Below, piece after piece: positions 37,927 through 46,428 of a stretch of 64,000 nt of DNA; the stretch's first letter is position 1, and every line of letters starts with the position of its first letter. The position numbers and the translations under genes are program-made. The notes under the pieces were generated by a model. That model had not been told where the DNA came from. It did not search any database and saw only the letters and a list, made by a program, of their open reading frames with translations. The DNA is from DATFQE01 sp963739085 (GTDB taxonomy: Bacteria; Actinomycetota; Thermoleophilia; Gaiellales; Gaiellaceae): contig CAVTZA010000021.1 in the NCBI GenBank assembly GCA_963739085.1, positions 1-64,000 on the forward strand. The letters are read 5' to 3'.

Positions 37927-39149
37927 CGAAGCAAGCGCTCGCGCCACCTGTAGGCGTTCACGACGAACAGCGCGCCGAACCCCGCGATCGTCAGCATCAG
38001 CAACCCGACGAGGACGAGGAGCCCCGTCCCGATCGGGGCGGGATCCTCGATCGCCTCCTTGGCGCGATGCGTCAGCGACTTGGCCTTCTTGACCACGCCC
38101 TTGGCGACGCTCACGACCGGATTGCCATCGTCGCCGCCCGTTGCGCGTCCGCTCGCGGCGAAAGCTGCAGGCGTGGCCGCCGAGAAGCCGATCGGCGGCA
38201 CGCACGCATTCGCCTGGCGCGCCTTGCGGAGCCTTGCCGCGCTGATCTTGCCGTGCGCGATCACGACGGTGGCCTCCGCGGTCGGCTGAGCACGCCGAGC
38301 GCCGATGAGCAGACGGTAGGTGCCGTTCGGCAGGCGCCGTCCGTGCAGACGGCCGCGGAACGGGACTCGGTTGACGCCGCTCCGTCCCCGCACGTGGACT
38401 TTCCCGAGCACCTGACAGGTCGGGAAAACCCGGACGATCGTGAGCTGGAGCGCCATCGGCCTGCGGAGCCTGAAGATCACCGTCGTCCCTGCGCCCTGCC
38501 GTCCCGGGAGCACCAGCGCACGCGACAGGAGAACGCGCTTGGGGCTACCGGCCGGCGCCGCCCGGGTGGCGACGAAGAGGCCTGTGAGGCCTCCAGCAGA
38601 TGCGCCGAAGGAGGCCGCAGCACCTGTTGCGGACGCTGGACCGGTGTTGGAAGCCGGAGACGAGGCGTCGGAGCTAGTGCCAGGCGCCGAGGGGGACGGG
38701 GGCTGCAGCAAGCTCGGCAGCAGCGCAGCGGGCGGCCGGGTCGGCGCAGGTGACGTCGAGGTCGGCGCGGGCGGCGGCGAGAGCGGGCTCGGCGGCAAGG
38801 GCACAGGCGGTAGCGCGGGCGGAGGAGGCAACGGGAGCGGCGGCGGCGGAGGCAGTTGCGGCGGCGGCGGTGCCGGCGGCAGCGGAGGCGGGGGAAGCGG
38901 TGGAAGAGGCGGGAGCGGCGGAGGCGGAAGCGGTGGCGGTGGGACCGGCGGAATCGGAGGCGGCGGAGGGAGCGTCGGCGGAGGCGGCGGCGGCGGAAGC
39001 GGCGGCGGGAGCGGTGGCAGCGGCGGAGGAGGCGGAAGCGTGGGTGGTGGCGGCAGCTGTTGGGTCGCCGCCGCACTTCCGCCGGCCGTCCCGCCGAGCG
39101 ACGCGAGACAGGCAAGCGCCACGGCCGCCGTGGCGATAAGTGCACGCAT
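37923..39149 (-). CDS. Secreted proline-rich, C-terminally membrane-anchored protein
   Basis: This protein of about 408 residues starts MRALIATAAVALACLASLGG (signal peptide). About 100 residues of almost pure Pro/Leu (PPPPTLPPPPPLPPLPPPL type) follow, then a Ser/Ala-rich linker. A beta domain (VIFRLRRPMALQLTIVRVF, with LPNGTYRLLIGARR) resembles the Ig-like interaction domains common in these organisms. After a basic amphipathic stretch there is one C-terminal helix (TGLLVLVGLLMLTIAGFGAL) and a short basic tail. The proline region probably spans the cell wall and displays the beta domain. Function is otherwise unknown. Confidence 0.78.
   Translation of the reverse strand: MRALIATAAVALACLASLGGTAGGSAAATQQLPPPPTLPPPPPLPPLPPPLPPPPPPPTLPPPPPIPPVPPPPLPPPPLPPLPPLPPPPLPPAPPPPQLPPPPPLPLPPPPALPPVPLPPSPLSPPPAPTSTSPAPTRPPAALLPSLLQPPSPSAPGTSSDASSPASNTGPASATGAAASFGASAGGLTGLFVATRAAPAGSPKRVLLSRALVLPGRQGAGTTVIFRLRRPMALQLTIVRVFPTCQVLGKVHVRGRSGVNRVPFRGRLHGRRLPNGTYRLLIGARRAQPTAEATVVIAHGKISAARLRKARQANACVPPIGFSAATPAAFAASGRATGGDDGNPVVSVAKGVVKKAKSLTHRAKEAIEDPAPIGTGLLVLVGLLMLTIAGFGALFVVNAYRWRERLLR
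38750..39060 (+). repeat. GGN-rich low-complexity tract (strand-asymmetric)
   Basis: The plus strand is a nearly continuous GGN/GGC run because the minus strand codes for poly-proline. Many G2-G3 runs at 3-6 base spacing make the plus strand prone to G-quadruplex formation and to replication or sequencing slippage. No independent gene is implied by the long open frames that this creates. Confidence 0.7.
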
Positions 39150-39201
39150 CCTGGCTGAAAAACGATAGAGCCGGGAAATCGGATACGGCGTGGGCCGAAC
39201 T

Positions 39202-40260
39202 TCAGGCCGAGCCGACGCGGCGCAGCAGTGCCTCGCCGCCGGGAGCCCGCCAGAGGGCAGTGAGCGCGTTCGCAGCCAACCGACCTTTGCGCGTGGCTCC
39301 GGCGACGATCGTCTCCAGGCGAGGATCCTCGCTCGACAGCCGGTACTTGTACGCCTCCTCGCCGCCCAGGAAGCGGTACTCGCGGGCACCGTCCTCGAGG
39401 GCGCGGCGGATGCTCTCGACGTCGAGGACGAACCCGACGGACTCGCGCTCCCAGGCGGAGTCGCGCCCGCCCTGATAGGCGAAATAGGCCTGCTCGAAGA
39501 GGAAGCCGTAGTCGCAGCTCACGACCTCTCCGTCGACCTCGAGCAACAACAGGCGCAGCCATCCTTGCTCGTGGGCGACGGCGGCGAACCGGCGCTGGAA
39601 GGGCTCGTGCTCGCCGCAGAACGGGCAGCCGCCCTTCTCGTGGAAGCGGTCACGGTGGAGCCGAAACGTCGTGTCCAGGTCCCGCTCGAGGCTGTCCGAA
39701 TCGCTGACGCGAAAGCGCACCTCGTGCCGCCGCTCCAGTCGGTTTCGCGCATAGCGGGCCCGCTTGCGGAAGTGCTGGCTGCACGAGGCGAGCAGCCCCT
39801 CCCACGAGTCAGTTGCGAAGGGCAGGATCGGATACCCCGTTCTACGCACGACCCGGCCGCCGAGGACGCGCGCCCAGCTGCGGTCGCCGGCGACCCAGTC
39901 GCCGACGAAGGCGTCGTAGGGCTCGGCCGCGAGGGCGAGCTGAAGCGCGCGCGTCGCGGTCTCGACGTCGTCGGACGCGCAGATCGGCCCGAGCCGCTCG
40001 CCCGGCCCGTGGCCGATCAACCGGAGGACTCGCAACGGCCGTCGGGACCATTCGTACAGCGGCACGATCGCCGCGGTCGCACCGTCTCGGCGGACGACGG
40101 CGACGCGCAGCTTCCGTCCGTCGCCGTAGCTCTCCCACCAGAGCCGGTTCCACTCCCACGTCGCGAAGACGTTGCGGTTCGCGGCGGCCAGCCGGGCCCA
40201 CTCGTCGCGGAGCGGGTCGAGATGGTCGACCAGCTCGGCGGTCAGCGAGTCGTCCACCAC
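39202..40260 (-). CDS. GNAT-fold acyltransferase, BcsL/CelD family
   Basis: This is a protein of about 352 residues. The first part has the CelD-type segment NVFATWEWNRLWWESYGDGR, then AAIVPLYEW. The middle has HFRKRARYARNRLERRHEVRF, and the last third has RLLLLEVDGEVVSCDYGFLF and SVGFVLDVESIRRAL. This is the double-GNAT arrangement of FemAB/CelD-like proteins linked to exopolysaccharide or cell-wall modification. GTG at 40260 is preferred, since longer extensions run into a duplicated noncoding repeat. The substrate is unknown. Confidence 0.82.
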   Translation of the reverse strand: MVDDSLTAELVDHLDPLRDEWARLAAANRNVFATWEWNRLWWESYGDGRKLRVAVVRRDGATAAIVPLYEWSRRPLRVLRLIGHGPGERLGPICASDDVETATRALQLALAAEPYDAFVGDWVAGDRSWARVLGGRVVRRTGYPILPFATDSWEGLLASCSQHFRKRARYARNRLERRHEVRFRVSDSDSLERDLDTTFRLHRDRFHEKGGCPFCGEHEPFQRRFAAVAHEQGWLRLLLLEVDGEVVSCDYGFLFEQAYFAYQGGRDSAWERESVGFVLDVESIRRALEDGAREYRFLGGEEAYKYRLSSEDPRLETIVAGATRKGRLAANALTALWRAPGGEALLRRVGSA

Positions 40261-40308
40261 TTCTTCACAAGCGTACGACGGCGCGCGGGCAAGAGCTAGT
40301 GCTCCCAG

Positions 40309-40352
40309 GAGGGCTTGGCGAAATAACGGCTGTGCCGCCGGGCCGCGCTGCT
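40309..40352. repeat. 44-bp duplicated element, copy A
   Basis: The sequence GAGGGCTTGGCGAAATAACG and its following 24 bases recur at 42251-42293 with one deletion and one substitution. Both copies lie downstream of the stops of the two paralogous cyclase genes. A partial inverted copy (TATCCCGCCAAACCCTC, 40455-40471) touches the end of the first cyclase. This fits duplication of a cyclase gene together with its 3' flank. Confidence 0.8.
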
Positions 40353-40473
40353 CGCCCCGAGGCGGCGTCCTCGGTCGCGCCCGTATAGCTCCGCATAACG
40401 AACACTCCCTGCGTCCTTGCCTCGGAACGACCATCGCACCCCGGCAGCGAGCGATATCCCGCCAAACCCTCCG

Positions 40474-41643
40474 CTACGCGGCCTTCCCGATCTCGTGGTG
40501 CCAGGGACGCCACCAGCGGGTGAGCCCAGCATGGTCGCTCCCGCCCTCGCGCGCGATCACGAGGATGTCCTTGTGGGTCGGCTGGCCGAGCCGCTCGTGC
40601 GACCAGACGATGACGGCGTCGTTACCGTCGAAGTAGCAGAAGACGCGCCCGCCGGGCTTGCCGATCCCGTGCTCCCACTGGCGTTCGCCACCCCACACGA
40701 ACGCGTTGCACTTGCCGCGGTCGCGCTGGATGTCGGCGCGCTTGCCGAGCTCGCTCCGGTAGGCGTCCGCCAGCGCCAGGCCGTTCGGGTAGCGGGAGAT
40801 CTCCCAGCGGTCGGGCATCCCCTTCGCGGGGACGCAGACCGCCGTCTCGTCGGCCCTCGGGCTCGCCACGGGCTGAACCCGGCAATCCCGCCAGAGCTCG
40901 AGAGGGACGATCGACGCGAGATCGGTCGCGGCCACAGGCTCGCTTCGCGACGTGGGGACGGAACCCGGTGAGGCACCACTGGGCTCCGCACCACCGCCGA
41001 CCGTGTAGTAGACGACCGCCGTCGCGGTTGCGGCCGCGATCAGGACGACGATGAGGCCGAGACGCCAGCTGAGCCCCGGCCGCTCCTTCCCGAAGATCAG
41101 CACCACCCACGGGTTCGAGGATCGCGAGTCGAGCTCCGAGTACACCCGGTAGATGTGGACCGGCTCGCCGATGTTCTTCAGCCGCACGCGGCCGCCGTCG
41201 GTGAAGTGGAGCCCGCCGAGCCGGCCCGCCAGGCGCGCCGTCGACTCGCTGACGATCACCTCGCCGCCCGACGCCCGGCCACACAGCCGGGCGGCGATGT
41301 TGAGGGCTGCGCCGCGGAAGCTCCCGTCCTCCAGTTGCACGGCCTCACCCGAGTCGATCCCCATCCCGACGCGCAGCGGGGTGTCCAGCTCGGCCCCCGC
41401 CTCGTCGAAGTGCGACTGCAGCTCGACCGCGGCTCGGATCGCCTGGCGCGCCGAGGTGAACACGACGAGCGCCTCGTCGCCCCGGAGCTCGACGAGCGAG
41501 CCTTCGTACGCCCCGACGGCCTCGTCGACGAGGGCCGCGAACCTTGCCGACAGCTCGGCGGCGGCTTCGTCGCCGCACTCGTCGGTGTAGCGCGAGTAGC
41601 CGCGGACGTCGGCGATGACGAACGTACGGACGGAGTGCTCCAT
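40474..41643 (-). CDS. Membrane-tethered class III cyclase, paralogue A
   Basis: This 389-residue protein has a cyclase domain at 1-180. RTFVIADVRGYSRYTDECGD holds the first metal Asp, and ELRGDEALVVF the second. VRLKNIGEPVHIYRV is the usual end of the catalytic fold. One helix (WRLGLIVVLIAAATATAVVYY) at about 205-225 follows. The rest, about 160 residues, is predicted outside the cell, with two Cys and conserved WEISRYPNG, CNAFVWGGERQW and VIVWSHERLG segments. It probably makes cAMP in response to an extracellular signal. Start MEHSVRTF is chosen for fit to the domain. It is about 80% identical in outline to the paralogue at 42337-43515. Confidence 0.88.
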   Translation of the reverse strand: MEHSVRTFVIADVRGYSRYTDECGDEAAAELSARFAALVDEAVGAYEGSLVELRGDEALVVFTSARQAIRAAVELQSHFDEAGAELDTPLRVGMGIDSGEAVQLEDGSFRGAALNIAARLCGRASGGEVIVSESTARLAGRLGGLHFTDGGRVRLKNIGEPVHIYRVYSELDSRSSNPWVVLIFGKERPGLSWRLGLIVVLIAAATATAVVYYTVGGGAEPSGASPGSVPTSRSEPVAATDLASIVPLELWRDCRVQPVASPRADETAVCVPAKGMPDRWEISRYPNGLALADAYRSELGKRADIQRDRGKCNAFVWGGERQWEHGIGKPGGRVFCYFDGNDAVIVWSHERLGQPTHKDILVIAREGGSDHAGLTRWWRPWHHEIGKAA

Positions 41644-41749
41644 CGCACCAAACCTGCCAGACGGTAGGGCTCCCGTCTGGACCCGCCGCGACAGACGCAG
41701 TGTCAAGGTCGCGACAGACGCCCTCCTGGGCCGGTACGCTCGCGGCTCG

Positions 41750-42250
41750 GTGGTTCGAGCCGGCGTCAAGATCGAGCCGTGGGGGACGTCCGACCTGCTG
41801 CTGCTCCAGAAGGCGCTGAGCGATCCGGCGATGACGGTGTACCTCGGCGGGCCGGAGACACCCGAGAAGATCGCCGAGCGCCAGTCGCGCTACGAGCAGC
41901 CGGGCTCGCGCCAGTACAAGATCGTCGTCGACGGCGAAGGAGCCGGATGGGTCGGCTACTGGGAGCGGGAGTGGCTCGACCAGGACGTCTACGAAGTCGG
42001 CTGGTCGGTCCTCCCCGCCTTTCAAGGACGCGGCGTCGCCGGATTCGCCACCGGTCAGCTGATCGAGATCGCCAGGGCGGAGAACGACCGGCGGTACATG
42101 CATGCCTACCCGTCCGTCGAGAACGCGCCGTCGAACGCCATCTGCCGCAAGCTCGGGTTCGAGCTACTCGGCGCGCACGAGTTCGAGTACCCGCCGGGCA
42201 GCTTCATGACCTGCAACGACTGGCGGTTCGACCTCTTCGCGGACCGGTAA
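41750..42250 (+). CDS. GNAT family N-acetyltransferase
   Basis: This 166-residue protein reads VKIEPWGTSDLLLLQKALSD, then YEVGWSVLPAFQGRGVAGFA. The latter is the acetyl-CoA pyrophosphate-binding motif A (Q/R-x-x-G-x-G/A). SNAICRKLGFELLG is motif B. RimJ/RimL-like single-domain enzymes acetylate amino groups on proteins or small molecules. The GTG at 41750 leads directly into the fold. The gene sits between the two cyclase paralogues in the opposite orientation. Confidence 0.85.
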   Translation: MVRAGVKIEPWGTSDLLLLQKALSDPAMTVYLGGPETPEKIAERQSRYEQPGSRQYKIVVDGEGAGWVGYWEREWLDQDVYEVGWSVLPAFQGRGVAGFATGQLIEIARAENDRRYMHAYPSVENAPSNAICRKLGFELLGAHEFEYPPGSFMTCNDWRFDLFADR

Positions 42251-42293
42251 GAGGGCTTGGCGAAATAACGCTGTGCCGCTGGGCCGCGCTGCT
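42251..42293. repeat. 44-bp duplicated element, copy B
   Basis: This is the second copy of the element at 40309-40352, about 95% identical. It begins directly after the GNAT stop and lies 44 bases beyond the 3' end of cyclase paralogue B. Confidence 0.8.
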
Positions 42294-42336
42294 GACGCAA
42301 GCGTGGCGATTCGCTCCTCGGCGGCCTTCGCCGCGG

Positions 42337-43515
42337 CTACGTCCCCGCCTTGCCGATCTCGTGGTGCCAGGGGCGCCACCACCGCGTGAGACCCGAGTGG
42401 TCGCTCCCGCCGGCTCGCGCGATCACGAGGATGTCCTTGTGCGTCGGCTGGCCCAGCCGCTCGTGCGACCAGACGATGACGGCGTCGTTGCCGTCGAAGT
42501 AGCAGAGGAAGCGTCCGCCGGGCTTGTTCGGGCCGTGCTTCCACTGGCCCTCGCCGCCCCAGACGAAGGCGTTGCACTTCCCGCTGTCGCGCTCGAGGTC
42601 AGCGCGCTTTCCGAGCTCGCTCTTGTAGGCGTCGTTGAGCGCGAGCCCGTTCGGGTAGCGGGAGATCTCCCAGCGATCCGGCGGGCCCTGTGCCGGCACG
42701 CAGACCGCCGTCTCGTCGGCCCTGGGGTTGGGCACGGTCTGCACCCGACAGTCCTTCCAGAGCCGTGGCGGGACGATCGACGCGAGGTCGGTCGCGTTCA
42801 CGGCCTTCGTCTGCCCCGCCGGCGGAGGCTCAGCGGCTCCGCTCGGCTCCGCGCCGCCGCCGGCCGTGAAGTAGACGACCGCCGTGGCGGTGGCGGCCGC
42901 GATCAGGACGACGATCAGCCCGAGCCTCCAGCTGAGCCCCGGCCGCTCCTTGCCGAAGATCATCACCGTCCAGCGGTTGGTTGGCCGCGCGTCGAGCTCC
43001 GAGTACACCTTGTAGACGTGGACGGGGTCGGCGATGTTCTTCAGCCGCACGCGGCCCCCGTCGCTGAAATGCAGCCCGCCGAGCCGGCCCGCCAGCCGCG
43101 AGGTCGCCTCGCTGATGATCACCTCGCCGCCCGACGCCCGGCCGCACAGGCGCGCCGCCACGTTGAGCGCGCTCCCGCGGAAGCTCCCGTCGTGGAGTTG
43201 CACCGCCTCGCCCGAGTCGATCCCGATCCCGACGCGCAGCGGGATGTCGGACTCCTCCACGGCCTCAAGAAACTGGCTCTGGAGCTCGACGGCGGCGCGG
43301 ATCGCCTGACGCGCGGACGTGAACACGACCAACGCCTCGTCGCCGCGCAGCTCGACGAGGTGGCCGTCGTAGGCCTCCACGGCCTCGTCGACGATGGCCG
43401 CGAACCGCCCCGACAGCTCGGCGGCGGCCTCGTCGCCGCACTCGTCGGTGTAGCGCGAATAGCCGCGCACGTCGGCGATCACGAACGTCCGCACGCCTCC
43501 GATCTCGTCGGGCAT
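42337..43515 (-). CDS. Membrane-tethered class III cyclase, paralogue B
   Basis: This 392-residue protein has the same layout as paralogue A. The catalytic domain has RTFVIADVRGYSRYTDECGD and ELRGDEALVVF; a helix follows (WRLGLIVVLIAAATATAVVY). The extracytoplasmic domain has CRVQTVPNPRADETAVCVP, CNAFVWGGEGQW and WWRPWHHEIGKAG. The linker after the helix and the first 10 residues are the main differences. The start MPDEIGGVRTF lacks a ribosome site and may be leaderless. The conserved Cys pairs and Trp/His-rich end of the outer domain suggest a folded sensor not assigned to any family I know. Confidence 0.88.
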   Translation of the reverse strand: MPDEIGGVRTFVIADVRGYSRYTDECGDEAAAELSGRFAAIVDEAVEAYDGHLVELRGDEALVVFTSARQAIRAAVELQSQFLEAVEESDIPLRVGIGIDSGEAVQLHDGSFRGSALNVAARLCGRASGGEVIISEATSRLAGRLGGLHFSDGGRVRLKNIADPVHVYKVYSELDARPTNRWTVMIFGKERPGLSWRLGLIVVLIAAATATAVVYFTAGGGAEPSGAAEPPPAGQTKAVNATDLASIVPPRLWKDCRVQTVPNPRADETAVCVPAQGPPDRWEISRYPNGLALNDAYKSELGKRADLERDSGKCNAFVWGGEGQWKHGPNKPGGRFLCYFDGNDAVIVWSHERLGQPTHKDILVIARAGGSDHSGLTRWWRPWHHEIGKAGT

Positions 43516-43613
43516 GAGTACAAGTATGCACCCGCGCCCGCGGTCGCGACCGAGCGCGGAAGCCAGATCCACTGCCGAGACCGCCGCGGGTTTGACTAGG
43601 GTGCCGGGTTCCG

Positions 43614-44867
43614 ATGCGTCGCCTCGCCCTGCTGACCATCCTGGCCGCCGCCGCTTTCTCGGGCCAGCAGGCGCACGCCACGACCGTCGTCAAGTACGGC
43701 ATCCAGGACGACAACTACATCCTCAACGGCCCCGGCAAGCTCGGACAGCGGCTGGACACGATCGACAAGCTCGGCGTCGACGTCGTCCGGTACACGATCC
43801 GCTGGGACGAGGTCGAGCGCCGGCAGGGCCGCTTCAACTGGGGCCGCACCGACCAGATTCTCCGCGGGCTCAACAACCGGCGGATCCAGCCCGTGGTCAC
43901 GCTCGTGGGCACCCCTGCATGGGCGAACGGGGGTCGCGCTCCTCGGTTCGCCCCGCCGAGCGGCAAGGACTTCGCCGCCTTCGCGGCCGAGGCCGCCCGC
44001 CGCTATCGGTTCGTGCACTACTGGCTGATCTGGAACGAGCCGAACCTCAAGCGCTGGCTCGAGCCGACTGTGCCCGGGACGTACGTGCGGCGGCTCCTCA
44101 ACCCCGCGTACAAGGCGATCCACTCTGCCAACCGCCGCGCGAAGGTCGGCGGCGGCGTGACCGGGCCGCGCGCGAACGTCGGCGGCGTCTCGCCGATCGA
44201 CTGGCTGCGTGGCATGGCCAGGGCCGGCGCCAAGCTGGACGGCTACGCGCACCATCCGCACCCGGGCAGCGCCTACGAGACGCCCACCGAGGGCGGCTGC
44301 TTCGGGGCCGAGTGCAAGACGATCACACTTGCGAACCTGAAGGTGCTGGTCTCGGAGGTCCGCAAGCACTGGGGCGGCCGCGTCCGCATCTGGCTGACGG
44401 AGTGGGGCTATCAGACGAATCCACCGGACAAGTTCCTCGGCGTGTCGCCGCGGCTGCAGGCCCAGTACATCGGCGAAGCCGCGCGTGTCGTCTACCGCGC
44501 GAAGCAGGTCGACATGCTGATCCAGTTCCTCTACCAGGACGAGCCGCAGACCGAGCGCTTCCAGAGCGGTCTGCTGACCTCGCGCGGGCGCGCGAAACCG
44601 GGCCTGTACGCGTTCGAGTTCCCGCTGGCGGTCGTCTCGGCGGACGGGTCGGCCGCGAGCCTCTGGGGCCAGGTCCGACCCCGGGCGGGCCGCCAGCCCT
44701 ACCGCATCCAGCTCGTGACGAAGCGCGGCAAGCGCTGGCTGACGCCGGTCCGATCGACCGATCGCCGCGGCACGTTCGCGGCCTCCGTGCGGGTGCCTGT
44801 CGGCGCTGTGGTGCGCGTCTGGTCGGTGCGCGATCGCAAGTTCGGCGCCCCCGTCACCGTGGAGTAA
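43614..44867 (+). CDS. Secreted clan GH-A glycoside hydrolase (GH39/GH5-like)
   Basis: This is a 417-residue protein with a signal peptide (RRLALLTILAAAAFSGQQA). The (beta/alpha)8 barrel has VDVVRYTIRWDEVERRQGRF early. The acid/base is in WLIWNEPN (E142), and the nucleophile is in IWLTEWGY (E263). The WNEP pair is diagnostic of clan GH-A. The last 70 residues form a small beta domain. It cleaves glycosidic bonds in some extracellular polysaccharide; substrate specificity cannot be read from this. The two catalytic Glu residues support an active enzyme. Confidence 0.88.
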   Translation: MRRLALLTILAAAAFSGQQAHATTVVKYGIQDDNYILNGPGKLGQRLDTIDKLGVDVVRYTIRWDEVERRQGRFNWGRTDQILRGLNNRRIQPVVTLVGTPAWANGGRAPRFAPPSGKDFAAFAAEAARRYRFVHYWLIWNEPNLKRWLEPTVPGTYVRRLLNPAYKAIHSANRRAKVGGGVTGPRANVGGVSPIDWLRGMARAGAKLDGYAHHPHPGSAYETPTEGGCFGAECKTITLANLKVLVSEVRKHWGGRVRIWLTEWGYQTNPPDKFLGVSPRLQAQYIGEAARVVYRAKQVDMLIQFLYQDEPQTERFQSGLLTSRGRAKPGLYAFEFPLAVVSADGSAASLWGQVRPRAGRQPYRIQLVTKRGKRWLTPVRSTDRRGTFAASVRVPVGAVVRVWSVRDRKFGAPVTVE

Positions 44868-44907
44868 CCCAAACCGGGCTCGACGGCAGAGGCATAATCC
44901 AGACGCC

Positions 44908-45129
44908 ATGTCGGTGTACTACGGCTGCTCGTACTATGCGTTTCCTTACGTCGAAGCCCGGTACGTGTGTCGTTGCGGCCGCCTCCACACGCAGCACGGC
45001 GCGGTGCACGTGAGCAAGCTGCCGCCGGGCTGGCACGAGATCAGCGACTTGGCGGAGCCCGAGCCCGAGTGCCCTCGCTGCCACAAGAAGACCGTCGCCC
45101 GCCGAAAGGCCGGCGCTCAGTTGACGTAG
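44908..45129 (+). CDS. Small zinc-ribbon-like protein
   Basis: This 73-residue protein has a C-x-C pair (YVCRCGRLH) and a C-x-x-C pair (ECPRCHKKT), enough for one zinc ribbon. The aromatic beginning MSVYYGCSYYAFPYVEARY is distinctive. The function is unknown; nucleic-acid or protein binding is plausible. It follows the glycosidase by 40 bases. Confidence 0.6.
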   Translation: MSVYYGCSYYAFPYVEARYVCRCGRLHTQHGAVHVSKLPPGWHEISDLAEPEPECPRCHKKTVARRKAGAQLT

Positions 45130-45249
45130 GCCAGCGTCCGCTTGCCGCTCCGCGACCTACCGCGCTAGGCGAGGCCGGTTCTCAGGTTTCGCGCAGTCCT
45201 TCGCGGGTACACCGGGGGTCGTTCCCGATTCCCGGAAAGGAGCTGAGAG

Positions 45250-45315
45250 ATGTACATCGGCAGTGGCGTGATCGTTCTGATCCTCATCATCTTGCTGCTC
45301 ATCTGGCTCCTCTAA
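45250..45315 (+). CDS. 21-residue membrane microprotein
   Basis: The ATG at 45250 lies 7 bases after AAAGGAG and opens MYIGSGVIVLILIILLLIWL plus one Leu, then TAA. Similar one-helix peptides beginning MYIGxG occur in many bacterial genomes as short hypothetical genes. A strong terminator follows 35 bases later, so it looks like a complete small transcription unit. It may act as a regulator or stabiliser of a membrane protein, but no partner is evident. Confidence 0.7.
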   Translation: MYIGSGVIVLILIILLLIWLL

Positions 45316-45349
45316 CCGCGGCGTCGAGAGCACTGAGGTTTCACACATG

Positions 45350-45384
45350 GAGGCCGTGCGCCCAAGGCGCACGGCCTCAGCTTT
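45350..45384. terminator. Strong intrinsic terminator with T tract
   Basis: A 13-bp perfect stem (GAGGCCGTGCGCC / GGCGCACGGCCTC, 45350-45378) has a 3-base loop and is followed by AGCTTTTC. It ends the microprotein transcript and can also act on the convergent acetamidase gene. Confidence 0.92.
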
Positions 45385-45392
45385 TCGGTCGG

Positions 45393-46355
45393 CTAGCTTC
45401 GAAACACAGACAGCGGCAGCACCGCACTGACGACGTACTCGCCGGCGTCGACGATCTCGGAGATCTTCAGGTCGACGCAGAGGCTCGAGAGCACGTAGGC
45501 GTCCTCGCGCGGGAGGTCGTACGTGTCGCCCAGGTAGGCGATCATCGCGCGAACCGCTTCCTGCGCGGCCACGTACAGGTCGGGCCCGACGCCGGTGGTG
45601 CCGTAGAACCCGCCTTCGTCGACGTGCGGCGTCAACGGGCCCGGCGCCGTCTGGTACTGCGGTGCCGGAATCGAGCGATCCTCGTGCAGGGTGAAGCGCA
45701 GGGCGCCGTACATCGGCGACTCGATCCCGGTCACGCAGACCTCGCCGTCGCCCTGAGCGGCGTGCGCGTCGCCGCAGCTGAAGAGCGCGCCCTCGACCTG
45801 CACCGGCAGGTACAGCGTCGTGCCTTTGACCAGTTGGCGCGTGTCCAGGTTGCCGCCGAACACGCCGGGCGGCATGACCGCCTGCCGGCTCGCACCGGCG
45901 GGGCAGACGCCCATCGTCCCGAGGAACGGCGCGATCGGAATCGCGATGTCGTCCCGGAGGTACGTGAACGTCCCGCCCGTCAGGTCGAAGATCTTCAGAT
46001 ATGGGTCCGGGAAGTCGTCGGGCAGGAGTCCCAAGCCGGGCAGGATCGCCGTCCAGCCCCAGCCCTGCGTGTGCAGGTCGACGATCTCGATCGCGAGCGT
46101 GTGCCCGGGCTGCGCCCCCTCGACGACGATCGGGCCGGCGAGCGGGTAGACGCGATCCCAGTCGAGCGCAGCGATTGCGTCGGCGGTCGACTCGGGCGTG
46201 ATCTGGTTGTCGCTTACGTCGCGCGTGTTCACGACGACCGTGTCGCCGCTCGCGACCGTGAGCATCGGCTCGTGGTCGACGTCCCACGTGAAGTGCACCT
46301 GGTCGGCCGGGACGTAGTGCGTCCGTCCCGCGGAAACCACCTGCGCCTGCGCCAT
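45393..46355 (-). CDS. Acetamidase/formamidase family protein
   Basis: This 320-residue protein matches FmdA/AmdA-type amidases. The landmarks are PLAGPIVVEGAQPGHTLAIE, WGWTAILPGLGLLPDDFPDP, GVFGGNLDTRQLVKGTTLYL, and GALFSCGDAHAAQGDGEVC with the conserved C-G-D-x-H-x-x-Q-G. These hydrolyse small amides to ammonia and the acid. The start MAQAQVVSAGRTHYVP at 46355 has AAGGGGGA upstream. The whole-family length is preserved. A RidA-type gene lies next on the same strand with a 73-base gap. Confidence 0.93.
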   Translation of the reverse strand: MAQAQVVSAGRTHYVPADQVHFTWDVDHEPMLTVASGDTVVVNTRDVSDNQITPESTADAIAALDWDRVYPLAGPIVVEGAQPGHTLAIEIVDLHTQGWGWTAILPGLGLLPDDFPDPYLKIFDLTGGTFTYLRDDIAIPIAPFLGTMGVCPAGASRQAVMPPGVFGGNLDTRQLVKGTTLYLPVQVEGALFSCGDAHAAQGDGEVCVTGIESPMYGALRFTLHEDRSIPAPQYQTAPGPLTPHVDEGGFYGTTGVGPDLYVAAQEAVRAMIAYLGDTYDLPREDAYVLSSLCVDLKISEIVDAGEYVVSAVLPLSVFRS

Positions 46356-46428
46356 AGAAGTCCCCCTTGCTCGCGTTACGGCGAAGCTACACCTGCCACG
46401 AGAGCGGGGCAACGACGGTCTGCGCGAG

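Noticed and set aside
38440..39168. Glycine-rich plus-strand protein
   Set aside because: It is the complement of the poly-proline coding region; no start signal or family, and the minus-strand frame has a signal peptide.
40265..40532. Short minus-strand frames containing the duplicated 44-bp element
   Set aside because: The frames differ between the two copies, so the repeat is noncoding rather than a conserved peptide.
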